Shown here: piece after piece, positions 41,977-50,681 of the stretch | Layout of the letters: every line of letters starts with the position of its first letter | Position numbering within the stretch: the stretch's first letter is position 1 | Origin: Catellatospora sichuanensis | Lineage (GTDB): Bacteria > Actinomycetota > Actinomycetes > Mycobacteriales > Micromonosporaceae | DNA: 64,000 nucleotides | Direction of reading: 5' to 3' | NCBI RefSeq assembly: GCF_007483665.1 | Contig: NZ_VIQO01000012.1 | Coordinates: 124,001-188,000 of the forward strand | Made by a program: the position numbers and the translations under genes | Notes under the pieces: model-generated | Database searches by the model: none | The model's input: only the letters and a program-made list of their open reading frames with translations | What the model was told of the DNA's origin: nothing

Positions 41977-43890
41977 ATGACTGCTTTCCCGAACGTGTAC
42001 CTGACCGGGTTCGGCGCATACCTGCCCGGCGAGCCCCTGGACGCCGAGCAGATCGCGCAGCGGCTCGGCGCGGGCGCACGCGGCGCGGGCCTGCGGGCCC
42101 GGGTGCTGGCCGCCAACGGCATCCGGACCCGGCACTACGCGCTGGACGAGCACGGCGCGGTCACGATGCTCAACGAGGAGCTGGCCGCCGCCGCGGTGCA
42201 GGAGGCGTTGAAGGACCGGGACCTGCCGCTGGAGTCGGTCGGCATGCTGGCCGCCGGCACCACCCAGGGCGATCTGCTGGTGCCGGGATTCGGCTCGATG
42301 GTGCACGGCCGGCTGGGCGGCCCGCCGATGGAGGTGCTGTCGGCGGGCGGGGTGTGCGCGTCGAGCATGGCGGCGCTGTCAGCCGCGGCTCGCGCGGTGC
42401 GGCTGGGTGAGCACGACGCGGCGGTGGTGGTCGGCTCAGAGCTGGTCAGCCGTTCGCTGCGGCAGAGCCGGTACGAGGGTGACCGGGCGAGTTTCGACGC
42501 CGAGTTCCTGCGCTGGACGCTGTCGGACGGGGCGGGCGCGGTGGTGCTGGAGCCGCGCCCGCGCCCGGACGGGCTGAGCCTGCGCCTGGACTGGATGCAC
42601 CTGGTGTCGTATGCCGGGGAGCGGCCGGTGTGCATGTCGGCGGGCGGCGAGCCGGTGGCCGGGCGGACGTGGCTGGACGGACCCGATGTGGCGACGGCCG
42701 AGCGGGCCGGGCTGGTGCGGCTGCGCCAGGACGTGAAGTCGCTGCCCGCGCTGTTCCGGCTGGGGTTGCGCGAATACATGGGGCTGGTGCGGGCGGGCCG
42801 GTTCACGCCGGACGGCATCGACCACGTGCTGTGCCACTACAGTGCCGAGCATTTCCGCGGCGAGATCTTCGGGCTGTTGCGGGAGGCGGACCTAATGATC
42901 GACGAACAGCGCTGGTTCACGAACCTGCACACGCGCGGCAATACGGGGGCCGCCAGCATCTTCGTGATGCTGGAGGAGGCGTGGCGGTCGGGCCGGTTCA
43001 CCCCCGGCGAGCGGATTCTGCTGATCGTGCCGGAGTCTGGCCGCTACTCGCTCGCGTTTGCACAGCTCACGTGTGTCGCCGCCGGTGAGGCGGACGGCGT
43101 GGGCGGCACCGCGGCACCGGCTCGGATGGGCGGTCCGGTGCGGGTCGCCGCGGCGGCCGCGGGCGCGGCGGAGCAGTCCGCGGAGTTTTCCGGGACCCCG
43201 TCGCCGCTGGTGGCGCAGGACGGCGACGGCGAGCTGGTGCGGTGGACGGTGCTGGAGCTGGCCCGGGTGTGGGAGGCGTTCGAGCGGCAGGTGCGGGCCA
43301 CCCCGCTGGTGCGCCGGATCGACACCGGCACGGCGACGCTCGACGACTACCGGCGGCTGCTGGTGCACCTGCGCCAGCAGGTCGTCGAGGGCGGGCGCTG
43401 GATCAGCCGGGCCGCGTCGAACTTCTCCGTCGAGATGTTCGCGCTGCGCAGCGCGGCGATCAAGCATGCGGCCGAGGAGCACCGCGACTACCAGCTGCTC
43501 GAGCGCGACTTCTGCGCGGTCGGCGGCAGTTTGGAGCAGATCCGGGGTGCGCGCAAGAACATCGGGTCGGAGGCGCTGTCGGCGTACGTGTTCCACCAGG
43601 CGAGCCAGCCGGACCCGGTGGACCTGCTGGGCGCGATGTTCGTCATCGAAGGGCTGGGCGCCGGGCTGGTGCTGGGCTGGGCCCGCGCGCTGCGCGAGCA
43701 GCTGGACCTGCGCGAGGACCAGGTGAGCTTCCTGAGCTACCACGGCGAGGCCGACGACGCGCACTTCGCCGAGCTGGCGCACCTGCTGCGTGAGGCGGTC
43801 CCGGACCGGGCGGCCGCGGCCCGGGTGGTGCGCACCGCCGAGGTGGTCGCGCGGCTGTACGCGATGCAGCTGGCCGAGGTGGACGCGTGA
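41977..43890 (+). CDS. fusion of DarB/StlD-like ketosynthase (KAS III) and heme-oxygenase-like diiron domain
   Basis: 637 residues. Residues 1-365 are a KAS III-type ketosynthase: Cys127 in SAGGVCASSMAAL, His287 in CHYSAEHF, Asn322 in RGNTGAASIF, all catalytic positions present. Family-specific segments such as NGIRTRHYALDEHG, FLRWTLSDGAGAV and IVPESGRYS resemble the DarB/StlD branch that makes dialkyl-cyclohexanedione/resorcinol lipids. An Ala-rich linker (about 370-415) leads to an all-helical domain (420-637). That domain contains HAAEEHRDY (497-505), E558 in VIEGLG, and HGEADDAH with H589, D593 and H596, the H-x3-D-x2-H signature of heme-oxygenase-like diiron oxidases. Its stop overlaps the next GTG (GTGA). 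Predicted to condense an acyl substrate and oxidise it in one polypeptide; product unknown. Confidence 0.82.
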   Translation: MTAFPNVYLTGFGAYLPGEPLDAEQIAQRLGAGARGAGLRARVLAANGIRTRHYALDEHGAVTMLNEELAAAAVQEALKDRDLPLESVGMLAAGTTQGDLLVPGFGSMVHGRLGGPPMEVLSAGGVCASSMAALSAAARAVRLGEHDAAVVVGSELVSRSLRQSRYEGDRASFDAEFLRWTLSDGAGAVVLEPRPRPDGLSLRLDWMHLVSYAGERPVCMSAGGEPVAGRTWLDGPDVATAERAGLVRLRQDVKSLPALFRLGLREYMGLVRAGRFTPDGIDHVLCHYSAEHFRGEIFGLLREADLMIDEQRWFTNLHTRGNTGAASIFVMLEEAWRSGRFTPGERILLIVPESGRYSLAFAQLTCVAAGEADGVGGTAAPARMGGPVRVAAAAAGAAEQSAEFSGTPSPLVAQDGDGELVRWTVLELARVWEAFERQVRATPLVRRIDTGTATLDDYRRLLVHLRQQVVEGGRWISRAASNFSVEMFALRSAAIKHAAEEHRDYQLLERDFCAVGGSLEQIRGARKNIGSEALSAYVFHQASQPDPVDLLGAMFVIEGLGAGLVLGWARALREQLDLREDQVSFLSYHGEADDAHFAELAHLLREAVPDRAAAARVVRTAEVVARLYAMQLAEVDA

Positions 43891-44762
43891 ACGGCCCCAC
43901 CGTGTGGACGGCGATCATGGCCGATCCGACCGTGCCGATCGACCGTGACGTGCTGCGGATGGTGGTGGCCGACCAGCGGCAGTGGACCCGTCGCTGGCTG
44001 TACCCGCCGGCCCGGATCGTGTCGCGGGTGGCGGTGTGGCTGATCCGGGTGGTCAAGGGGCTGCTGCCGTGGACGTTCTCGGCGCATACGACGATGGACC
44101 GGTTGTGCGTGTGGTTCCTGCGCCGGTTCGTCTCACCGCGGGCCGGTGAGCTGCTGATCCGGCACTTCCTCATCGAGACGAACCTGCTGGCGTTCATCGC
44201 CCGCAACAGCGGCGTGGTCGGGGTGACCGAACCGGGGCTGCGCCCCACCACGCTCGCCGGGCTCGGTGACAGGGCGGTGATCGAGCACGACGTCAACGTG
44301 TACGACGTGCTGATCGCGCTGGGCGCCGGGCGGCCGGGGCCGCGCGGGCCGCTGGACTTCTCGATGCTGGCGCTGCCCCCGGTCGACGCGTCGCCTGGGC
44401 TGCGGCGGCTGCTGCGCCTGGACATCCAGACCGCGCTGTGCCTGATGAACATCCCGTTCGCGCTGTGCCTGACCCCGGAGGAGTACCGGCGCGCGGTGCA
44501 TTCGATGCGGCTGGACGAGTCGCTGCTGACGGTGCTGGCGGAGCTGACCGGTGACGACACGTTCCTGCGCTGGCGGCCGGGCGGGGTGGTGGTGCGGGTG
44601 GACAGCGGCCTGGACGTGCCGCGTGCGGTGTACGAGCACGCGGTGATCCACGAGTACGCCCACGCCCGGCTCGTCGCCCTGGCGGCAGGCAAGGCGGCCT
44701 CCACGGTTGCGGAGGCCGCCTTCGCGACGGCAGCGCTACCGGTCAGCGCAGTTCGGCGTTGA
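43887..44762 (+). CDS. unknown protein co-translated with the ketosynthase-oxidase fusion
   Basis: 291 residues, GTG overlapping the previous stop by four bases. Recognisable features: PIDRDVLRMVVADQRQWTRR; an amphipathic/hydrophobic segment ARIVSRVAVWLIRVVKGLLP (about 42-61) suggesting membrane association; RHFLIETNLLAFIARNSG; HDVNVYDVLIALG; and a C-terminal YEHAVIHEYAHARL. I believe related proteins accompany DarB-like ketosynthases elsewhere but cannot name the family with certainty. The last 24 codons run through a perfect terminator-like hairpin (44691-44722) and 20 bases into the convergent gene, so the native stop may have been lost. Function unknown; perhaps it holds or transfers the lipid intermediate at the membrane. 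Confidence 0.68.
   Translation: MNGPTVWTAIMADPTVPIDRDVLRMVVADQRQWTRRWLYPPARIVSRVAVWLIRVVKGLLPWTFSAHTTMDRLCVWFLRRFVSPRAGELLIRHFLIETNLLAFIARNSGVVGVTEPGLRPTTLAGLGDRAVIEHDVNVYDVLIALGAGRPGPRGPLDFSMLALPPVDASPGLRRLLRLDIQTALCLMNIPFALCLTPEEYRRAVHSMRLDESLLTVLAELTGDDTFLRWRPGGVVVRVDSGLDVPRAVYEHAVIHEYAHARLVALAAGKAASTVAEAAFATAALPVSAVRR
44691..44722. terminator. 12-bp perfect hairpin inside the convergent gene ends
   Basis: AAGGCGGCCTCC and GGAGGCCGCCTT form a 12-bp perfect stem with an 8-base loop. It lies 20 bases beyond the stop of the reverse-strand membrane-protein gene, an ideal position for its terminator, and inside the last codons of the forward gene. It probably works in both directions. Confidence 0.7.
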
Positions 44763-45705
44763 GGTGCGCGGTCGTCGCGCCTTCGTAGCCCCGCTGCTCG
44801 GTGTAGGCCAGCAGGATGCCGGCGAACTGGAACATCGTCACTGGCAGCTGGATGACCGTGCCGATCACGGTCGACACGATGGCACCCACGGTGATCAGCG
44901 CCACGCCGTTGGCCGTCGGGCCGAACGCCTCGGAACTGACGCCGTTGACGGCCAGCTCGATGACGGCCTGTACGGCGCTCACCGCGAAGCCGCCGCCGAT
45001 GGTGATCAGCAGGATCAGGGCGAGCCGGCCGAGCACCCGGCCACCGCTGTTGTGGAGCATCTTGAACGAACGGCCGATCGGATTGATCCGCTCATACAGG
45101 AAGATCGGGCCGACCAGGGCGGTCGCGGCGATGAAGTAGAAGCCGGGCAGCAGGCAGGCGAGCGCGCCCACCGCGATCATGAGGGCGACCGGGATGTACC
45201 AGCCGAACAGGCCGAGGCTGCGGCGGAAGCCGTAACCGAGCGACTCGCCGAGGCTCGCCGGCGTCCCGGCGGCCTGCCGGGTGACCGAGTGGGTCGCGGC
45301 GGCGTATCCGGCCAGCTGCACGACGTAGAGCGCGAGGATGACGGCCAGCCCTGCGCCGAGGAGGGGGAGGAGCACCGCGGGGTCGATGTCGACCGTGCCG
45401 TTGGCCGGGTCCGTCTGGAAGGCCTCCAGGCCGACGTACACCCCGACGAAGAGCCCTCCGACGCCGAGGACGATCGCGGGCAGGAGCTGGGTCAGCGCGA
45501 TGATGGTCAGGGTCGAGCGCCAGCTGTGCCGGAACACGCCGCCGATGCGGTTGAACCACCCGCCCACCCCGGCGTGCGGGGGCGCGACCAGCGGGTCGTT
45601 GTACGGATCGCCGCCCGCCTGCACGAATGCCGACTGCGGCGGCAGGTATCCGCCTGCCGGTGCGGACGGGTCGGCGGGACCGTACGGATCAGGGGTGTAC
45701 GACAT
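44743..45705 (-). CDS. multi-pass membrane protein, glycerophosphodiester-phosphodiesterase-membrane-domain-like
   Basis: 320 residues, ATG 45705 behind GGAG. A proline-rich cytoplasmic N-terminus (about 1-50, YTPDPYGPADPSAPAGGYLP) is followed by six helices with large hydrophobic blocks and the motif FLYERINPIGRSFKMLHNSG between helices 4 and 5. This is the layout of the membrane-only proteins annotated after the GDPD membrane domain. No catalytic domain is attached. Role unknown; probably envelope homeostasis. Confidence 0.75.
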   Translation of the reverse strand: MSYTPDPYGPADPSAPAGGYLPPQSAFVQAGGDPYNDPLVAPPHAGVGGWFNRIGGVFRHSWRSTLTIIALTQLLPAIVLGVGGLFVGVYVGLEAFQTDPANGTVDIDPAVLLPLLGAGLAVILALYVVQLAGYAAATHSVTRQAAGTPASLGESLGYGFRRSLGLFGWYIPVALMIAVGALACLLPGFYFIAATALVGPIFLYERINPIGRSFKMLHNSGGRVLGRLALILLITIGGGFAVSAVQAVIELAVNGVSSEAFGPTANGVALITVGAIVSTVIGTVIQLPVTMFQFAGILLAYTEQRGYEGATTAHLNAELR

Positions 45706-45833
45706 CAAAACTCCAGGTCAGGGGCGAGTGGCGACCTAGTGTGCCATGCCTCGCGCCGCCGCATCGCCCCGAGACGTAACGATTTCCGCAGCCCGCGGCA
45801 GGGTGCCGGGTCGGGCACCCTGGCGCGATCGCG

Positions 45834-45960
45834 TCAGCTCGCGTACGCCTCCAGTTCGTAGATCCGGGCGGCCGTGCCGGAGTCGCCCGTCGGCGTGATC
45901 ACATTTATTCGGACATATCTGGCCGCCATCGGGGCGATGGTGTGCGTGGACTCCCGAACC
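45834..45960 (-). pseudogene. fragment of an F5/8 type C (discoidin) domain
   Basis: Only the last 40 or so residues of a discoidin domain survive: THTIAPMAARYVRINVITPT then GDSGTAARIYELEAYAS and stop. The ending closely resembles the F5/8C domains of the large secreted protein at 2994-6461 (ARYIRLNVTTP, AARIYEFEAYG). There is no start, signal or upstream domain. It is a relic of a deleted secreted glycan-binding gene, in a 307-base gap between divergent genes. Confidence 0.65.
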
Positions 45961-46012
45961 TCCGAAGGCACGGGGTACCCGCGCCGCGCTCGCGTCGTGC
46001 AGAATCCGGCCC

Positions 46013-46996
46013 GTGCCACGCGATCTGAACAGCATCGACTGGGCGTCTCTGACGCACGCCTACGGAAGCGCCGAGGACGTGCCCGACCTCATCCGCGCCC
46101 TGCGGTCACCTGACGCCGAGGTGCGCCAGGAGGCGCTGTACGAGTTGTACGGCAACATCTACCACCAGGGCAGCCGCTACGAGGCCAGCGCGCACGCCGT
46201 CCCGTTCCTGCTGGAGCTGGCGGCCGACCCGAGCACGCCGGACCGGCACGAGGTCATCCACCTGCTGGCCGACCTCGCCGTCGGATACGGGCACCACCAC
46301 GTGGCAACCGGCTTCCCGATCACCTCGCTGCGCGAGGCCGTGGCCCAGGTGCCCGACCAGACCTGGCGGAGCTGGTCACAGGCGATGAAGGCCTGGTACG
46401 ACGTCGTCGCCACCGGGCAGCGGCAGCCGATCCCGCTGACCAAGCCCGAGCGGCGCCTGCTCGAAACCCGGCACGAACTGGCCGCGTACGACGCGGTCCG
46501 GGCCGGTGTCCCGACGCTCCTGGCCTGTCTGACCGACCTGGACGCCGAGGTGGCCGGCGAAGCGATCCACGCGCTGGCCTGGTTTCCGGAGGAAGGCGCA
46601 GCCATCCGCCCCGGCCTGATCGCCGTCGCCTCGGACGACCGGCAACCGGCGCAGCTCGCGGAAGCGGCCCTGGTCGCTCTCGGGCTGCTCGGCGGCGCCC
46701 CCGCGCAGCCGGTGACGGACCTGCTCGACGCCAACCTCTCCGGCGCCGACGCTCACCTGAGGTGGGCGGCCGCGGTGGCCTGGGCGCACCTGGGCGGCGA
46801 CCGGACACCGGACTCGGCCGTGGCCGAACTCCGAACCTGGGCGATCAGCGGCAGACAGAACACCGGCCAGACCGCCTGGGGACAGCGCGGCAGCCTGGCG
46901 CTGCAGATGCTCGACCGCGTGGCAGCGCCTGTCGCCGAGCAGGTGCGCGCGGGACACGCCACCGACGTACTGGCGGAGCAGCCCTCCTCGAACTGA
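46013..46996 (+). CDS. HEAT-repeat (alpha-solenoid) protein
   Basis: 327 residues from GTG 46013 (MPRDLNSIDWASLTHAYG). Helical repeats are visible: VPDLIRALRSPDAEVRQEAL, GVPTLLACLTDLDAEVAGEA and AEAALVALGLLGG. This is a HEAT/PBS-lyase-like scaffold. The N-terminal LYELYGNIYHQGSRYEASAH is a recurrent signature of a group of actinobacterial HEAT proteins. Cytosolic; partners unknown. Confidence 0.75.
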   Translation: MPRDLNSIDWASLTHAYGSAEDVPDLIRALRSPDAEVRQEALYELYGNIYHQGSRYEASAHAVPFLLELAADPSTPDRHEVIHLLADLAVGYGHHHVATGFPITSLREAVAQVPDQTWRSWSQAMKAWYDVVATGQRQPIPLTKPERRLLETRHELAAYDAVRAGVPTLLACLTDLDAEVAGEAIHALAWFPEEGAAIRPGLIAVASDDRQPAQLAEAALVALGLLGGAPAQPVTDLLDANLSGADAHLRWAAAVAWAHLGGDRTPDSAVAELRTWAISGRQNTGQTAWGQRGSLALQMLDRVAAPVAEQVRAGHATDVLAEQPSSN

Positions 46997-47029
46997 CACA
47001 GGGAAGACGCGAACCGCCTGCATGCAAGA

Positions 47030-48118
47030 TCAGTCGGCCAGCCAGGACCTGATGTGCAGCTCGTTGTGTCTGTCTGGCCCGATTGCCTCCATCAGTTCAG
47101 GTGGGGGTGTCGAGCCCTCGACGACGGTCCACTGGCCGTCGATGGCCGCGATGAAACAGTCCTGGTCGCCGAAGCGCAGCACCACGCCAGCATGAGTCGG
47201 CACGTATCGGCCGCTGATGACGGCGGCGTCTGTCAACTGACGCCCTACGGCAGCCGCGAGCGCCTGCGGCGTTGATGCGTCACCGTGCTGTTCGCAGATC
47301 CCCGTGCGGTCGTCGTCCGGCTGGCGAGCCAACGAGAACTCCCCGCCGCAGGCGCACGCGGTCACTGTTGGCGCGCCTTCGAAACATAGACAGATGTCGA
47401 ACATGTCGTCGAAGACGAGCTGCTCACCGCGTACGGGCTGGTGCGCGGTCACAGCGATCGCGGTCAGCTTGCGCCCGAGCAGCCCCAGCAAGTGCTCGTG
47501 GACCGACAGTCGTTCCGGCAACTCGACCTCGTCGGTAGCGATACCAAGGCGGTTGATCAGCAGGTAGAACAGGTCCTCGACGAAGACCTCATGACCCTGA
47601 AGAGCCGCTGTCACGTCCTCTAGGGTGCCCGGCTGCAGGCCGGCCTCGTGCGCCCACCCGATCGCCGCTGCCGCTGCAACTGTTCCGCCGGGCGTCTCAG
47701 CCAGAATCCTTGCCCTGACCTCGTCCGCGTGCCGTTCGTAGTCGGGATCGCACCAACCGTCGCCGAGGTACGTGCCGTCCTCGGTGAAGGGGGAAGGTGG
47801 AGGTTCGAGGTGCCCGATGGCCCCATCGAGCTGCAACCAAGCCTGCCAACCGGGTGCATCCAGGCCGAGCGCAGTCACCAGCGCCGCGTCGCTGTCCATC
47901 ACGTCAGCGGCCAGCACCGGCGCTGCGGTCAAATCCCGCAGCTCCGCCAGGAATCCCGGCGGCAGCTCATCGTATCCGGCATGGACGCGTGTCACCTGCC
48001 AACCGCCGGACACCCCGTCGTAGCAGAGCCCGAGGTCTGCCTCCGCGGCAACGTCGGGCAGCAAGTCCGCGAGCAACCGTTGATCGCGATGGACCACGAA
48101 TGTGCCCCAGAACCCCAT
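47030..48118 (-). CDS. hypothetical protein (362 aa), MGFWGTFVVHRD family
   Basis: The N-terminus MGFWGTFVVHRDQRLLADLL is shared by a family of actinomycete hypothetical proteins. A central acidic region (SPFTEDGTYLGDGWCDPDYE) and a C-terminal part with closely spaced cysteines (DICLCFEGAPTVTACACGGE, CEQHGD) suggest a metal site. The last segment, VVEGSTPPPELMEAIGPD, forms a small C-terminal domain. No signal peptide. Converges with the HEAT gene, 33 bases between stops. Function unknown. Confidence 0.65.
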   Translation of the reverse strand: MGFWGTFVVHRDQRLLADLLPDVAAEADLGLCYDGVSGGWQVTRVHAGYDELPPGFLAELRDLTAAPVLAADVMDSDAALVTALGLDAPGWQAWLQLDGAIGHLEPPPSPFTEDGTYLGDGWCDPDYERHADEVRARILAETPGGTVAAAAAIGWAHEAGLQPGTLEDVTAALQGHEVFVEDLFYLLINRLGIATDEVELPERLSVHEHLLGLLGRKLTAIAVTAHQPVRGEQLVFDDMFDICLCFEGAPTVTACACGGEFSLARQPDDDRTGICEQHGDASTPQALAAAVGRQLTDAAVISGRYVPTHAGVVLRFGDQDCFIAAIDGQWTVVEGSTPPPELMEAIGPDRHNELHIRSWLAD

Positions 48119-48242
48119 CAGCCACCCTCCAGGCTTCGCCGACGTGACGAATACCTGATCATGTCGAACACTGGCGACTCACGCCATCGCCAACATCGTT
48201 GCGCGGCTTCCGCCCGAACCGATGGTGAGAGATGCGCGTCGC

Positions 48243-50066
48243 TCAGTCCATCTGCGTTCGCGCGGTCGGGGCTGTAGGCGCCGACGTCAAGCATGCCGGA
48301 ACGAGGTCTACGAGCCGCATCAGGCGGTAGAACTCCTCGTCGACCGCCATGGCAGCCGTATAGGCGTGTGCCAGCACGGTCCGACGCTCATCGGGTGTGA
48401 CAAGGTCGGCGAGTCGGGTGAGTGCGAGTGCCCGGTCGTCGGGGTCGGCTATCTGGCCGGCGGCCCGCAGGGCGGCGCCGGCGGCAGCGGGCCGGGTGAC
48501 GGCCGGCATCTGGGCGGCGGCGAGGCGCAGGGCGTCGGCACGCACGTACGGATCCGGTGCGGCCTCCAGAGCCGACAACGCAGTGTGGAGGCGGTCGTGC
48601 TCGAGATAGGGCGCCAGGGCGACGAGGATGGCGAGGTGCTGTTCCTCGTCGACGGCGTCGAGACCGACGGTAAGCGCGCGGTCGAGCTGGGCGGGGTCGA
48701 GGTGGGCGGCCAGCCCGGTCACGATGTTCGCGTAATCGACCCGGCTTGCCGCGATGCCGAGTGTCGTGTCGCGCTGTCGCGGGGTCATCATGGCAGCCAC
48801 GAGAGGGTCGAGTCCGGCCCATCCGTCGTGTGACCGCAGTGCGGTGATGGCCAGGTCGACCGCGGCCTCGCGCACGTCGGGCCCGAGCTGCGGGATGATC
48901 GCCGCCAGCGCGGCATAGCGGTCGGTCGGGTTGGTGGCCGAGGCGGCGACCTCGAATGCCTGCCTCAGTTGTGCCGGGGTCAGGTACGGGGCCAGGACTT
49001 CGAGGTGCCAGCCACGTCGTAGTTCGTGTTGTTGCGCCTGGACCATGTCGAGGACCAGCTGGATTTGATCAGGTCCCAGCTGGGGCAGAAGGTCGGGCAG
49101 CGCGATGTTGCTGATCGAGTTGCGGGAACCTGCGGCCAGGACAGCCCTGACCGCGTCAGCAATGGCCGCCGGGCGTCGCCCTTCGGGCAGGTGCGGGATC
49201 AGTCCGGTCAAAGCGCGCGCCCGGTGGCCGGAATCGGGGCGCACGGCTGCCACTGCCAGAGCTCTTTGGAGCTGGTCGGCATCCAGATGCGCCGCCAGCG
49301 TGCCAAGGCCGATAGCGACGCCATTGCCGTCTTGCCGTGCCAGGACGAGGTCCAGCGCGTCGTTGCGCTGGTCTGGCGTCAGGTATGCGGCGATCCAGGT
49401 CAACGTCGTCGTACGCTCCGATGGTGGCGTCGCCGCCGCGAATCGTTCCAACGCCGCAGCCAGCTCCGGCCCAGTCAGGTTCGGTGCGAGCGCCACGAGG
49501 AACTCGTTGACACGGTGCGGATGCCCGGTCAGTTGACGCAGTGCCCTGGATACGGCGATGTCGCGCTGTGACTGCGCCAGCTGCGGTAGCAGTGCCGCAA
49601 GCGCGTTGACGAAATCGTCACGCGTCTGCATCGTCATCACCGAGCCGAACACGGCCTCGACCTGTTCGGCGTCGAGGCGTCCGGCCAGCGCCGCGACCAA
49701 TCGGCGACGCGGATAATCGGCGAGCTCCGGCAGCAGCGCCACGACCTCCCGCAACTGGGCGGCGGTGAGATGGGGAAGCAGGTCGATGAGCAGCGACACC
49801 CGATAGCCCTCGTCGTGGAGAGTCGCGGCAGCGCCGTAGAGAAGATCCAGAGTCACCTCCTCCGGCACTTGTTCTGCGGGGTCGTCCCCCGAACCGTCGG
49901 AGATGCCGAGCAGTTCGGCCAGCTCGGCGAGGGCAGTCTGGAGAGCGGCTTCGGCCGGGTCGGCACGCTCGCCGGACATCCACGTTGTCGCAGCCGCGGC
50001 GGCAACCACTCGCCGCGCGTGCGTTGTCAGCTGCTCGTGGTCAACCCACTGATCCTGGCCGTTCAT
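48243..50066 (-). CDS. alpha-solenoid repeat protein (607 aa)
   Basis: Almost entirely helical. Short helical repeats of about 30-45 residues recur from residue 85 on, with the theme L-PHL-x-QL-A: LLPHLTAAQLREVVALLPEL, LAPNLTGPELAAALERFAA, LAAHLDADQLQRALAVAAV, LAPYLTPAQLRQAFEVAASA and LAAHLDPAQLDRALTVGLDA. The repeat type occurs as C-terminal sensor arrays of STAND NTPases in other bacteria, but here there is no NTPase domain and no effector. Probably a protein-binding scaffold. Confidence 0.7.
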   Translation of the reverse strand: MNGQDQWVDHEQLTTHARRVVAAAAATTWMSGERADPAEAALQTALAELAELLGISDGSGDDPAEQVPEEVTLDLLYGAAATLHDEGYRVSLLIDLLPHLTAAQLREVVALLPELADYPRRRLVAALAGRLDAEQVEAVFGSVMTMQTRDDFVNALAALLPQLAQSQRDIAVSRALRQLTGHPHRVNEFLVALAPNLTGPELAAALERFAAATPPSERTTTLTWIAAYLTPDQRNDALDLVLARQDGNGVAIGLGTLAAHLDADQLQRALAVAAVRPDSGHRARALTGLIPHLPEGRRPAAIADAVRAVLAAGSRNSISNIALPDLLPQLGPDQIQLVLDMVQAQQHELRRGWHLEVLAPYLTPAQLRQAFEVAASATNPTDRYAALAAIIPQLGPDVREAAVDLAITALRSHDGWAGLDPLVAAMMTPRQRDTTLGIAASRVDYANIVTGLAAHLDPAQLDRALTVGLDAVDEEQHLAILVALAPYLEHDRLHTALSALEAAPDPYVRADALRLAAAQMPAVTRPAAAGAALRAAGQIADPDDRALALTRLADLVTPDERRTVLAHAYTAAMAVDEEFYRLMRLVDLVPACLTSAPTAPTARTQMD

Positions 50067-50141
50067 CGGCAGCGATCTTGCCAGCGCGGACCTGGGTTGT
50101 CCATGAACGCGCGATGCCGGGCAGGCGAGGCTGCGGAGCGG

Positions 50142-50549
50142 TCAGGCCTCGGGTGGCGTCATGGTAACGCCGAGCTGCAAGGCCTTGGCGAAAACGTCGG
50201 CCATGGCCCACATGGCGATGACACGTCCGTCACGTACCGCGAAGAAGTGCACCCCGTCCCACGTGATCGTCTTGCCCGTGGGCGGCACGGGTCCCCAGGC
50301 GCCCACCTGGCGAGCGGTCGCCCGCCATCGCACGGCGACCTGCTCACCGTCACTGACCAGCGACGTCACTTCATATCGGGTGTCGGCCCAGGTGACCGCT
50401 TCGGCGGCGTGCCACTGACGTAGTCCGGCGACGGTGTCGGGCCTGCCGCCGTGGTCGAACGGGTCCGCGTAGGAGCGCTCCAGCTCGTCGGTGTGCCCGC
50501 CGTTCCACACCCGGTCGATGAGCTCCCGGACCGCCTGCTCCGCCGTCAT
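50142..50549 (-). CDS. SnoaL-like polyketide-cyclase-family protein
   Basis: 135 residues, family length. EQAVRELIDRVWNGGHTDEL, DPFDHGGRPDTVAGLRQWHA and the strand GKTITWDGVHFFAVRDGRVI are the pattern of SnoaL-like ester cyclases and related stress proteins. The His and Asp residues lining the cone are present, but activity cannot be assigned. It is followed by a 130-base gap and then the sugar-acid operon end. Confidence 0.78.
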   Translation of the reverse strand: MTAEQAVRELIDRVWNGGHTDELERSYADPFDHGGRPDTVAGLRQWHAAEAVTWADTRYEVTSLVSDGEQVAVRWRATARQVGAWGPVPPTGKTITWDGVHFFAVRDGRVIAMWAMADVFAKALQLGVTMTPPEA

Positions 50550-50681
50550 GGTGGTGCACCGTACCAGACGAAGATCATCTACTCGCGGCGGTCGGCACCG
50601 CCGGTGGCCGCCACGTCAGGAGCACAACCCGCGCTTCGACCGCGGACGACGTGGCGGCCCTCCCCACGGACCGGCGCAGGA

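Noticed and set aside
41977-44762. Complete polyketide or fatty-acid synthase cluster
   Set aside because: No acyl carrier protein, ketoreductase or acyltransferase gene is in the region; only the fused ketosynthase and the unknown gene.
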